From Sebastes aleutianus (lineage: Eukaryota > Chordata > Actinopteri > Perciformes > Sebastidae), in assembly GCA_916700875.1 (NCBI GenBank), contig CAKAKS010000039.1:21694367-21758366 (forward strand): a stretch of DNA of 64,000 bases, in the 5' to 3' direction. Each line of letters begins with the position of its first letter. The stretch's first letter is position 1. The notes beneath the pieces are model-generated. The model had not been told where the DNA came from. It saw only the letters and a program-made list of their open reading frames with translations, and ran no database searches. The position numbers and the translations under genes are program-made. Shown in pieces: positions 22,395 to 34,706 of the stretch.

Positions 22395-22760
22395 TTCAGG
22401 AATAGTAGGGTTGGACCAAGCCGCAGAGAGAACTGAGCAGGAAGCAGCAGGTGGTGTTAAAAGATTTAATGGTGAATAAACTAACAGAGAGCAGGAATCC
22501 AAAAAAACAGGCATCAACACAGGCAAATCCCCAAAACACAGACCAGCAACACTGAAACACTGAGAAACTAACTTTCTTGAACAGGTGAGACGACAAACTG
22601 AAACATGGACAGGGAAACACAGAGACTAAATACACAAAGGACTAATTAACTAACGAAACACAGGTGTGGGAAAAAGACAAAGGCAGGAAGCAAAACAAAC
22701 AGGAGTGAACTTTCAAAATAAAACAGGAAACAGACTAAACCAAAACCCAGGCCCATGACA
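22395..22760. repeat. Purine-rich dispersed repeat
   Basis: AACTAACAGAGAGCAGGAATCC, GGACTAATTAACTAACGAAACACAGG and AGACTAAACCAAAACCCAGGCCC read like a fish interspersed repeat. No ends identified; edges approximate. Confidence 0.3.
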
Positions 22761-25599
22761 TTAGCAGCGTGAACACACAACAGACTCAAAATCTGCTTAG
22801 AGTATATGTAGTATATAATAAAGTAAATAAGAAAATAAGATAATAAGAAAAATAGTAAATAAGAATGTATTCTTAATTGACTTGCCTGGTTAAATAAAGG
22901 TTAAATAAAATAAAAAATAAAAGTATGGATTTAGGAGACAGATAGGATGTGTTGTTACCATACAGAGAATATACCTGAAAATGTAGAAACTTAAATAAAT
23001 CTGTAATTTTGTTAAAATTATGTGGAATAAGAAGGGAAATAATTTTGACCGGATGATTATATCAATGTTTTATCAATATGTTTTACAGCGTAATATGCAA
23101 ACTCAGACAATTCATACATGTTGATGCCAAATCAACACAATTACTTGTGTGTTACTGAAGTGATGTTAGATGTGTCCAATGTGTCTTGACTCCTTGGAAG
23201 CAGAGATATTGTATCTCAATGGGACATTCCTGGCTAAATAAAGGATCACTAAATAACAAAAACTGAACACATGCAGTTGAAGCAGACGTGAACTGTGAAC
23301 TGTGAACTGTGGCGTTTCTCTCCATCGGCCTCAGCCCATCTTTGGGTTGCACATTTATCCATACATGGACGTGAGGGTGAAAGTCAGTCTGGAGTCAGAT
23401 TTCCACGTCTTGAGGGATCACAGCATCCACACGCTCCAAGAATATTTAGGAGTCATAAATGACACAAATGAAATACTGTACACTTTATTGGTACTAGGTT
23501 AAACAGTTTTGTAGGGCATAAACATTCATAGACCTTATATCGTCCTTTAAAAATTAAAATTAGCTCCCATAACTCACTATATGTTTCTGGTCCAGTTAAG
23601 GATATTTTTGAAGGTTACTTCAATGCATTTGTTAGTTCAGGTTAATTAGCTGCCAAGTCAGCAAATGAAGACTGCAGCTTTTTTCCCTCGTTTTTTTCAG
23701 TTTTGCAACCCGTTAATACAAAGGACATATTTTATTATTATTTATTTTATTTTATTTTTAATATTTTAGACAAATATTCTTCCCCTTTTTCAATTATTAG
23801 AATATAAATTTGGCTGTTGAGGAATATAAAAATAATGTACATCTGAAAAAGGATTACACACAGAGAGAATAAAAAATGATGTTCCCCTATCAGTAAATCA
23901 AAATGATTGAATTACTGAGAAGCACATTAAATATCAGTAAGGAGAGTGCACATACAGTATATGTTGAACTTGGCACTGGGAGGATCTGGTTTTATGTTGT
24001 GGTACACTGTGTTCCGGATATGTTCCTCAGGCTACACGGAGCCAAGCATGGCTTTACTATATATATACATTTACACATTGGAAGAGTTACAACCAGACAT
24101 ATGGTGTGAGCTTATACTGTACTCTATCTTTAGTGAAGGTGTGTCATATGTTGCCATACCTGATTGATGCATGCATTTGTGCATCTGTAATACAATATGT
24201 TGATATTAAGTTTGCATCTCTGTTAGCTGTTGCTTTTGACTCATCAGCTGTCACACCCTCCACTGCATGGCTGCACCTTTCTTCTAATTTTAAAGCGTTG
24301 TTACTGTACAGTATATCAAGCTCTAAGTGAATGCATTTGGACTGTCATATCATGATGCAGGAATGCAGACACATTCAAACCGCTGCTGAGCTCAGTAAAC
24401 AAACTAAAATGATAACATATGAAAGAAGACATAAAGAAGATGATGGGTCTGCTTCAAAATGAGAGATCATAGTGCACATTTCATTACATTTAATTGAATC
24501 ATAAATAAAGGAAAAAATAAATTAAATCATAAATAAAATAAAAAAATTAAATGCATCTAAATTAAAAAAAAAAAAAAACATATTGAAAAAATAATAAATT
24601 CCTGGCATAGGTGTGGTCTTGCAGGCGTGCATCTGAAGCAATGTGGGATGTTGAAAATTTAAAAAATGTTTTATTAGATGTTGCATGATGTTTATGATAA
24701 TATATCCTGGAAAGGATGCTAAAGGAACCACTTATGCGTGTTTTTGTATTTCTGCACTCACAAAATGTCCTCACAAGAACAGAAAAGTGAGCAATACATG
24801 TTCCAATAAACCTATTTAAAGAGAATTAACAGATTTGTGTTTAGAGTTCAAATACAAATAAGGACAATATAGGTTAAGCATGGGTAGAGTAAAGTTTGAG
24901 ATCAGAGGTCAGGACAGCTGGTCCTCATAATTAGCCATAATACAAATATTTATATATTACATATTTTCAGGTGGAATTTCATTCATTCTCACTGTGCAAT
25001 ATCATTTTTCCACTTGTGCATGTTATTAATAGTCTGTTTATTGTCAATACTGTATATACTGCTCCTATTTTTTATACTTCCTTCTATTGAAATTGTTCAT
25101 ATTTTGTTACACTTTGTTTAGCTCTTTTTTACTGTGTTAGCTGATGCATCTTGTTTTTTGCACTATCCCCTTTGCTGCTGTACACTGCAAATTTCCCCAC
25201 TGCAGGACTTATAAAGGAATATCTTATCTCTTATATTTATTGAGTTATGAAGACAGACAAACATAAAACAACTAATATTGAGACATGATTTAACTCCTTG
25301 GTCCTATATATATTTAAAAGCAGTAAAGCAGCACAGCCTGAATTACAGTTACAGTTGAAAGGTCAACAGTAGCTCATAGTTTTAGGAGCCTCAGGTTCAG
25401 GCTCATGTTATCAGCGGAGAGCTTTGTGATTGGCCAGGCGAACAACACTCGCACCTGCGCTGTATCCTCCCTCAATATTTGTCCAACTTCTGTGATTTTA
25501 TTCGAAAATTTTACACTGTGTTTTATATTCACGTATAGAAAACAACTTCCGTGTGAAAAACATTCGTTCAACTCGCTGTAAAAAACGGTAAACGGTGCC

Positions 25600-25733
25600 G
25601 TAATTGTCGCGCCCTATATTCTGTGTCACCGGGCGTTGTTGGCGTAGGAAAGTAGTTCCGGTTAGTGAGGGGGATAAAATCTGTCCCTCCAGATGACCAG
25701 TGGCGTCTTGGTCCTGCAAAGTTCACCCAGTCG
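25600..25733 (+). promoter_or_regulatory. pkm: Candidate pkm non-coding first exon and promoter
   Basis: A GC-richer island in AT-rich DNA, 1.7 kb before the pkm start codon, closing with CACCCAGTCG|GTGAGTAG, a strong splice donor after 25733. The first coding exon of pkm has a clean acceptor at 27370-27371, so at least one upstream non-coding exon is required. That this is the exon is an inference. Confidence 0.4.
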
Positions 25734-25786
25734 GTGAGTAGCAGCAAATAAACTCAACTCTATCACACAAAGAGTTTATATTAAGT

Positions 25787-26407
25787 TTTACAAGTATTAT
25801 ATTTTAAATGATAATTTACTGTCATGTTTTAAAAAAAAGTAAAAATACTAATTTCAATCACTTTTCAAACTTTTTCACCCAATTATATTAAAAGTTACTA
25901 TGCATGATCATATTAATTATGCATGCATTGTATTTATATAATATTTATTTCAAATATACAAATAAACTGTATCTAAAAGGTCGATTTGGTTGTGCACTGG
26001 TTTGCACATACAGTTCCTTTATGCACTGTACAAGGGTTTAAGTCCCATACAGCTCTTTAGCTTTGATTTATTAGTGAATTGCTTCTCTGCTCTACTTTTA
26101 TAAGTATTATATTTTAAATGATAATTTCCTGTCATGTTTTAAAAAAAAGTAAAAATACTAATTTTATCACTTATCAAACTTTTTCCTCAAAATCACCCAT
26201 TTATATATTAAAAGTTATTATGCATGATCATATTAATTATACATGCATTGCATTTATATAATATTTATTTCAAATATACAAATAAACTGTATCTAAAATG
26301 TCAATTTGGTTGTGCACTGCATGGCTTGCACTTGCAGTTCCTTTATGCACTGCACAAGGGTTTAAGTCCCATACAGCTCTTTAGCTTTGATTTATTAGGT
26401 AATTGTT
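25787..26407. repeat. Tandem duplication upstream of pkm
   Basis: Two head-to-tail copies of about 312 bp (25787-26098 and 26099-26407). They share GTATTATATTTTAAATGATAA, TTATGCATGATCATATTAAT, and GGTTTAAGTCCCATACAGC. Identity is high, with small indels. The duplication lies inside the likely first intron of pkm. Confidence 0.85.
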
Positions 26408-26622
26408 TCTCTGCTCTGCATCTTGTACAGATAAAGAAATGTGTTTCTACTCAACCTGCATGTTTCAAGAAACCTTTTTTTCTTAATAAAATAAATATCA
26501 GCCTAATTTATGAGTTACTCTGTAATTTATTACATAGCTATTTATTAGTTAGATTACACAAAGCTTTTGTTGACGGCATTACTCAGAAATACCTGAAATG
26601 TGGCTTTGACCTTGTCATATAT

Positions 26623-26623
<1 letters not shown>

Positions 26624-26666
<43 letters not shown>
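26624..26666. repeat. (TA)n microsatellite
   Basis: About 20 TA units, followed shortly by a few AATGC units. Confidence 0.9.
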
Positions 26667-26671
<5 letters not shown>

Positions 26672-27401
26672 CATGCAATGCAATGCAATGCATTATCATG
26701 CAATTATAATGGATTTAGTCATTTTCCTGATATGTTTTTGTTCTGATATGTTTCTATAGTCCATAAATGCTCTAAGCTGCCCGCGTTATTTTAGTTGAGG
26801 GGCAGGAATGGTGTCCCAGCACACACACCTACCATGTTTCCATGCACTGACAACACTCATTTGTCATGCATGTTGCATACACCTCTACTATACTACTGAA
26901 TCCTGATAACTCTGCTGCTTTGTCCATTTAATGTACATTGTTTGGATTCTCAACTCAGGCAACATACATAATGTTTTCCAGCTTCCTCCTGCAGTTATTC
27001 TGTGAGTGTGTCTAAATTACCTTTAGCCTCTGTCAAGTGACTCCTCTTCTTCAGCTGCACATAAACTCCCGCTGGAATGTGGGAGAGTGCAGTCAGGCAG
27101 GCACATATACTGTTGTTGTTACTCTTTGCACGGGTTGTTCGGTCGGCTCGCACAGTCACTGTGGAGAGGTCACACCTTCCTATAAGTTTGTACTTTTCCA
27201 TTTAGATATATGATTGAACCTTACTATACTGTAGTTTCTGATATCCACACTCTTTGAATATGTATGTGCTCACATTTATGTACCTTCCTACATGACCTAT
27301 AATAGATGTCAGAGGTCGAGTTGTCAGCTATTAATCGATCATCGCACTTGTTTCCTCCTCTGTCTCCACAGACCGTTTCCGGCAGACACAGAGATCCAAT
27401 C

Positions 27402-30400
27402 ATGTCGAAGTCAAAGGATATGGGCTCTTCCATCATTCACACCCAGCAGATGCATGCTGCCATGGCGGACACGTTCATGGAGCACATGTGCCTGCTGGAC
27501 ATCGACTCTGAACCCGCTGTGTCTCGCAACACTGGCATCATCTGCACAATCGGTCAGACTCATTAACAAACCCTGTTGATTCAAAGGTTATCTCGTTGTA
27601 TCTTACAAATATCATATTTAGCCTTGTATTCATTCACCTGTCTCGATGCAGGACCTGCATCCCGATCTGTGGACATGGCCAAGGAAATGATCAAGGCTGG
27701 GATGAACATTGCAAGAATGAACTTCTCTCATGGCACACATGAAGTGAGTCAAGGATGAAACATATTCAGCAAATACAGTCCCTAGTAGTTGCACTACACA
27801 ATCCCAAATGGTGATTTCACAGCAGCTGATTTACCAGCAGCTGTCGAAGCCTAAAACACCGGCTGTGACATCACTGATTCAACTGTGTGCAGAGTTTGAT
27901 CCCAGACGGAGCAGTTCAGCAGTAGTTTCTTTACCCTCTGCAAGTGATTCAGAGTGGATATGCCCTTTACAGCTACAGCCGTCAGTGTGACATTACTCTT
28001 GTGGCCTGGTAACGTCTGTGGCTGTAATGTGATCCATGAGCTTGTACTTGCCCCTTCAGTATCAGGGTCTGTGTCGTAGCTTGAGATTTGGCGAGCCAAT
28101 TGCATCACAGCCAACTCTTCGGCCGACCTTCTACTACTGACCCTTTGCCTTTAAAAGTCATGCCTCTTTACCTATTTCACAGTCACCTGAGTGGATGAGC
28201 CTTCAAATCTATCTTCAGCTGTAGTGTGAACACCCGCAGTTGATATTTGGATTTCCAAAGGTTAAAAGCTTTTTTTCAATGTAGCTCAACTCTCAGAGTT
28301 GCTTTTGAGTTGTCTGTCCAGTCCAGTGTTTTAGCAACAAAAAATAACAAAATTGATAATCAGAACTCCAGAAAGTTACAACTAATATTTGATTTATTAT
28401 GAGAAGGGCAAAATAGATCTGACCTCTGTGTCATTGGTGTGTCAGTTGTCAGTACGGCTATAAATAGGTCTTCTGTGAGAGTCCGCCTGGCAGTAACAGT
28501 GCCAGTAGAAGACATGTAGTGAAACCACAGTGAGGCGTTCATTATTGACAGTAGTCAGTACCACAGCTGTGGACAGTTTTCCATCACACGAAGTAGGAAA
28601 TTAAAAGTATTAATTTAATTTGTCAAAAACCCTGCTTTAAAGGCTTTAGCATCAACTATTTTGGAAACTATTCATGTAATCCCTGACAGCTGGTTATGTA
28701 CAGTGAAACTATAATGAGCTAAAAATGGGTTGCAGTTGTCATTCAAAATTTACTGCATAGAGTTATGTAACCGTGCTGTCCTTGTGGCCAAGTTTGTCCA
28801 CCTGTTGTTGTACCAACTTCAGTTTAAAGATCCAGTGTGTAGCATTTCGTGGGATCTATTAGCAGAAATGGAATATAATATTCATAACCATGTTTTCATA
28901 AGTGTATAATCACCTGAAACTAGGAATCGTGTTTTCGTTAGCTTAGAATGAGCTCTTCAAATCTACATAGGGAGCGGGTCCTCTTCCTCTTTTTTTAAGT
29001 CTTTCACGGAGTCCGCCATGTTGCTCAGTAGCCCAGAACAGACAAACCAAACACTGTTCCTAGAGAGAGACTTTCACGTTTTTACATTACCTGAAGGCCA
29101 CCGTAGTTCTCTGACACACTTGGATAGTGAGGGGTGATCGGAGGGGTATTCAGTTGGCTGCAATCTGCAACCTCACCACTAGATGCCACTAAATCCTACA
29201 CACTGTACCTTTAAGAATATAACACATTTAGAGATAATCTTTTCTCCACCTAAATAAAATGCTATTATGACTATCTCTAATGTAAATTCTTCCACTTTTT
29301 ATGTTATTCTATTTGATTTATTGAGGTTTTCAATGTGATAATGTTTGTTTAACACCCCACTTCATACAGTACCATGCTGAGACCATCAAGAATGTCCGCG
29401 ACGCAGCTGAGAGCTTCGGACCCGGATCTGCTGACTACAGACCACTGGCCATCGCTCTGGACACCAAGGGACCAGAAATCAGGACCGGACTTATCAAGGG
29501 AGTGAGTTCTTGCCAAGTTACCAAGGCTCCAATGAGGCCATTTTTGATTTATTGCACAAATAACTGTATGAAGATTTCATGCAGCGGTTTTCCTCCTGAG
29601 AATGAACAAGCTCTCTCTCTGTTGTCTTGTTCAGAGTGGCACTGCTGAGGTTGAGCTCAAGAAGGGTGAAACCATCAAGCTCACATACGACGACCAGTAC
29701 ATGGAAAAATGTGATGAGAAAGTTCTGTGGCTCGACTACAAGAACATTACAAAGGTTGTGCAGACGGGAAGCCACATCTACATTGATGATGGTCTGATTT
29801 CCCTCAAGGTTAAAGAAGTTGGTAAGCACACAAACAATCATCTGTTTGGTTAATCTTTCATGCAGATTTAGCTTTCACCTTTATGCGTAATCGTGGAAAT
29901 TAAGTTTCTCTTCATTCTCTGTGTCCGAAGGCAACGACTTCCTGATGTGTGAAATTGAGAATGGCGGTACCCTGGGCAGCAAGAAGGGCGTCAACCTGCC
30001 TGGAGCTGCCGTCGACCTGCCTGCTGTTTCTGAGAAGGACATTCAGGACCTGCAGTTTGGCGTGGAGCAGGGTGTCGACATGGTCTTCGCCTCCTTCATT
30101 CGTAAGGCTGCTGATGTTCACGCTGTCAGGAAAGTGCTTGGTGAGAAGGGCAAGGACATCAAGATCATCAGCAAGCTGGAGAACCACGAGGGCGTGCGCA
30201 GGTATCAGCGGTCAGACTTGAATCTGCGCAGATCTGAATCTTTGAATTGTTAAACTGACTTTTTGTTCTCTTCGTCCGATAGATTCGATGAGATCCTGGA
30301 GGCTAGCGATGGCATCATGGTTGCCCGTGGAGACCTTGGCATTGAAATCCCAACAGAGAAGGTCTTCATCGCCCAGAAGATGATGACTGGCAGGTGCATG

Positions 30401-33400
30401 AGGATTGGCAAGCCCATCACCTGTGCCACACAGGTCCGTGACATCAGTATAGGACGACTGTTTTGTGGAAAGCATTTTAAAAAGAAAAGTGAATCAGAGA
30501 GTCTTGTTGTTTCTCCTCAGATGCTGGAGAGCATGACCAAGAAACCCCGCCCTACTCGCGCTGAGGCCAGCGATGTCGCCAATGCCGTGCTGGACGGCAA
30601 CGACTGCATCATGCTGAGTGGTGAGACCGCCAAGGGAGACTATCCCCTGGAGGCCGTCCGCACACAGCACAAGGTAAGAGTCTGGTCCCATTCCTCAATG
30701 TTTAAAAACCATACCAGTGTTTTTGGTCATGCAAATTGTGCCATCACCTGTGTGTCTCAATCTGTTTATGTGTTTGAGGCTGTGAGAAAGCCTGCATTAT
30801 CAGTATTAAAGCCCTCTAACATTTGTTGTGGCATGTGGTGCATTCATGTGCTCTTGGGAAACATATAAGTCTTGAGAGTTGGCTGCCAACCTGCAACGTT
30901 TTTAATGAAAAAAGATACCAAATTCACCAATCAAGCAACACATTAGTGCTGGTAACTTAATGGCTTTGCACCCTTTGTCTTTATATACATAGGCACACAC
31001 ACACAGATACCTGAAGCACTTAAAAGAGAAAAAAATACTTCTGAAGTGTAAACACAAACGATCCATAAAAGACAGGGATGCTTCTATTGAAGACAATGTT
31101 TGCTTTGAGGTGTAAATTACATTTTCTAAATCATGTAGAATGAAGAGTAAATGAGCTTTTACATCACTGGTACCAGCTTGGGTTTTACTAACAGCTTGTT
31201 TGGTATTTGTTCAACTTGCTTTGTGTATCCCTGTTGCACCGCACCTCCCTCCGTCCATCTGCTGTCTTCTCGCATTGTGCTTTAACTGTGTGTTCATATT
31301 ACTCATGTAGCATGTGTCTGAGGATCTGCAGTGCACAGCAACAGTCCCTGGACATCATGGCCGCCACTGTTGTTTAGCTTCATGTCTCAGTGTGCTGTCA
31401 GGTATGAAGAGGTTATAACTGCCCCTTTGTTTTGTCCTTTAAAATACAAACTAACTCCTGATTGTGTGACTGCAGCCTGACACGACTGTAATCTGTTTTT
31501 TATTTTCACATGCTTAGATCGCCCGTGAAGCCGAGGCAGCCATGTACCACAGGCAGATGTTCGAGGAGCTGCGTCGCACCTCTCATCTGACCCGTGACCC
31601 CACGGAGACCGTCGCTATCGGTGCCGTCGAGGCTTCCTTCAAGTGCTGCGCCAGCGCCATTATCGTGCTCACCAAGTCTGGCAGGTGAGACTCCAAGAAG
31701 AAGAAGAAGTCCATCCTGTAAACCTCCTCTGTAAAGCTCTGACTCATAATATCCCACACGGCGCCCACTTGTGAGCAAAGAAACTGGTGTATTATGACAT
31801 CTCTCTATCCCTCCGCCTCCGCTCCCTCCCCAACACAAACCCTCGGCTCATGTGAAGTGTGCCAACTTTCACAATCCGTGCTCCACTGATGACCTTTTGA
31901 AATCTGAACCCTGACATTTTATAAGTTAATTTTAACTCCCTGTTCATTCCTCTCCACTAAAGAGTCCATCTTCACCACACATGATACAGAAGACGTTTCA
32001 CTGTCAGCGGGATGGATCTCCTAATGATAATGGCATAATTAAAGCAGCTATAATTAATATTTCCATATTCACAATGGATCGCATGACTACTTAAAGGAGT
32101 GGTGCAGATAATTATCTCCTGACTCTGCTGTTCACCTCAACACTACGGAGCTTTAGAGCGTCTTTAAGCTCATTGTTTAGCTGTCCGGCTCGCATATGTT
32201 TTAATTTAATTTGAATTTCATTTGAAAAGGGACAATGCACATTAATCAACATTCAAATAAGTGTAATCATTGGATGTTTTCATCGGCAATCCTTTTCCCT
32301 GATGTTGTAAGGCATCTTAGCTATAATAATAAAAAAAGAATACAATATGTACAATAGTAAAAAGATGCTAAATGCGAGATTGGATACATTTTTATTGCCT
32401 CCGCATGGCTCTCAACATGGCGACAGCTGAACCAGCAGCTCGTGGGCAACAGTGCTAACAGCGCTAACAGTGAAAACAAAGGCAACACTGCTGACGGAGC
32501 TAACAGTGTTAACCTGAGTGGGAACCGGAGGGTGTTTTGCTGAGGTTCACTCTATCTCTGCTCTCATAGCATTGTTTTCAGCTGCCAAAAAGCTCTAAAA
32601 AACAACTTTACACTACCTACTCAGCACCAAACAACAGACAGACAAAGTTAGAGACTAGCTGGTGAACATAGTTGAGCAGCCAGCAGCTAAAGAGACAGAT
32701 ATTTCCCTCAGGAGTTGATGGAGACTGAAAACAGAGCTAAAAGAGAGAGAATATTGGCCTTTTACTCTAAGTGGCCAAAGAATCACTTATTGAATTGGGG
32801 TTAAAATTAATAAACTTTCAGTTCTACATCTTTGTAATAATTTCTACTTGCTATCTGCAGGTCTGCTCACATGCTGTCGAGGTACAGGCCCCGTGCCCCC
32901 ATCATCGCTGTGACCCGCTGCGGCCAGACCGCCCGCCAGTCCCACCTGTACCGCGGTATCTACCCTGTGCTCTACACCAAGCCTGCCAATGATGTCTGGG
33001 CCGAGGACGTTGATCTGCGTGTGAACTTTGCCCTGGAAGTTGGTGAGTGGTATTGTTTTTTGTTAGAATAGAGTGCTGAAAGAGATTACATATTTTTGTA
33101 GGCCAACCAGGAAGTTAGCATTGACCTGGTTCCCTCGACAAAAGGACAATGTGATTTTTCCATTGGAATTTGGATTATTGCAAAAAATAGACTCTGTGGC
33201 AAACAAACATTTATGATACTTATATGTTTTTTTCTGTAAGATAATCTCCACAAATGAACACCATTTTTATGATTTTTTGAGGCGTAAATTAAATCGGCAG
33301 AAGTAAAAAACTAACGTTAGGCTATAAACGGACTACTCCACCACGGTTGACTTCACGTCACCACCAGGCTAAAGGCGGACTAGTGTTTGGCGTGATGACG

Positions 33401-34008
33401 TTTAGTAGTTCAATATAGCCACCTGTTAGCAACCGCCTTTTCTAAGATACGTAAAAGCTTCTAAATTCATGAGTGGGATATTTACTGACATAATGTCGTT
33501 ATGTGATGTTATGTCGTAGAACAAAACGTTAAAATCTCTTAAGCTTGTGTTAACCACAGACCTTATTTTAGGCATCTAACTAAAAACACATTAAAATAAC
33601 CCATTGACTTCGAGACAAGGGAACCGGCAGCACTAAGATGCTAACTCATTTCCGGGTTTTAGGACTCATTCCTGCAAGTCAAGTCAATTTATTTGAATAG
33701 CCCAAAAAAAACAAAAAAACACTCTATTAGTCTCAAAAAAGATATTCCTTTTTTTTTCTTCTTTTTTTTACAGTTAAGTAAAACTGTTATGGGGTAAGAG
33801 ATATGGGATAGTTGTGTTCATTGACAGGAGTCACAAGGTTTTATATTTAATTAACTGAATCCTTATTCTTCCACTAACGCCTCTCTTTTCTCTATCTGTA
33901 GGCAAGCACCGCAAATTCTTCAAGTCTGGTGATGTTGCCATTGTTGTGACCGGCTGGCGCCCAGGCACCGGTTACACCAACACTATGAGAGTTGTGCTGG
34001 TGCCTTGA
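27402..34008 (+). CDS. pkm: Pyruvate kinase, muscle type (M2-like)
   Basis: Final ATP-producing step of glycolysis: phosphoenolpyruvate + ADP to pyruvate + ATP, cytosolic homotetramer. Coding exons: 27402-27552, 27652-27743, 29370-29501, 29635-29821, 29931-30201, 30283-30433, 30521-30673, 31518-31684, 32861-33042, 33902-34008. The sum is 1,593 nt, in phase, giving 530 residues (family about 531). The A-domain start TGIICTIGPASRS, B domain GTAEVELKKG and GSHIYIDDGLISL are clear. Catalytic-site segments are NFSHGTHE, LDTKGPEIRTG, the lysine of ISKLENHEG, the metal-binding ARGDLGIEI, and CATQMLES. The exon at 31518-31684 reads EASFKCC and IIVLTKSGR, the mammalian M2 form whose lysine takes part in fructose-1,6-bisphosphate and phosphotyrosine regulation. 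The effector pocket also keeps VWAEDVDLR. Every junction is GT-AG. Teleosts have two pkm paralogues; which one is not decided. Confidence 0.97.
28823..29214 (-). repeat. GTACAGTGTGTAGG MITE, copy 3, in pkm intron 2
   Basis: Bounded by TTTAAAGATCCAGTGTGTAG and CTACACACTGTACCTTTAA. Internal sequence is the reverse complement of the copies at 6441 and 14934, for example CATGTTTTCATAAGTGTATAATCA. Confidence 0.7.
32364..32760 (+). repeat. Dispersed repeat (ATGCGAGATTGG type), copy 2, in a pkm intron
   Basis: AAATGCGAGATTGG, TTGCCTCCGCATGGCTCTCAACATGGCGACAGCTGA matches 52912 onwards and the reverse complement of 22371 leftwards. The left end is confident, the right end approximate. Confidence 0.5.
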
Positions 34009-34486
34009 ACGTCATCAAAGGACATTAGTAACCGCTCCCCTTCCCCTCTCCTATAACCTGCCTCCACTTTTCTTTCTGTTGGTCTTCGTCATCACCAACA
34101 GAAAATCAAAACCAGGCCACTCCTTCAAAGGACTTTTGAAGGTGTCGTTCACCGACAGTAACTCCCTGATTCCATATTTGTAATTTATTGTCCAAATCCT
34201 GCTGCCAGAGACTGAACTCAAACCCTTCTAGTGGAAACTCTTCTGCCGTGCGTGTGCCGACCATAGAAATAGTCTATTTCTATGGTGCCGACTCTGTTTG
34301 CATGGTGAACAGAGTGGAAGTCAGTGTTCCTCTGCATGCACTGTCAAGTACAGGTTTTGTCTTTTCCTCTGTTTTTGGTTCTTTAATTATCCAGAGATAA
34401 ACATAAATATGTACTGCTATTCTCCAGTGATTCATGCTGAACTGACAGCTGGCACAAAATGATCTGGTATGACCGGGTGTCTATCC

Positions 34487-34492
34487 ATTAAA
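34487..34492 (+). terminator. pkm: Candidate pkm polyadenylation signal
   Basis: ATTAAA about 480 bp after the pkm stop codon, followed by a GT-rich stretch (TGTGTTTGTTTTCC). This would give a typical 3' UTR, but other hexamers exist in the region. Confidence 0.4.
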
Positions 34493-34706
34493 AGGAATTC
34501 TTGGGTCAACTGTGTTTGTTTTCCTCTCGTAATCACTGCCACACTAAACTGAGACAAGAGTCACTTTTTCATTCAAGTATTCCAGTGAGAGACATTTTTC
34601 TTTTTTGGGTTGGGGTATTTTATGCCTTATGTCATTTGATAGCGGTAAAGAGGAGATGAAAGGAAAAAAGGAACAGATACCTCAACGGATACATGACATC
34701 AGACTA

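Larger units (their letters stand above)
18585..25599. other. Region between parp6 and pkm
   Basis: The parp6 promoter and first exon or exons should lie here but could not be placed. Repeats recognised are listed separately. LINE-tail motifs (TGGTTAAATAAAGGTTAAATAAA near 22885 and CTCAATGGGACATTCCTGGC near 23215) also occur. The rest is AT-rich sequence in which I see no coding exon. Confidence 0.45.

Noticed and set aside
26224..26667. 147-residue ORF ending in repeated Ile-Tyr
   Set aside because: It runs from the tandem duplication into the TA microsatellite; composition is that of AT-rich non-coding DNA.
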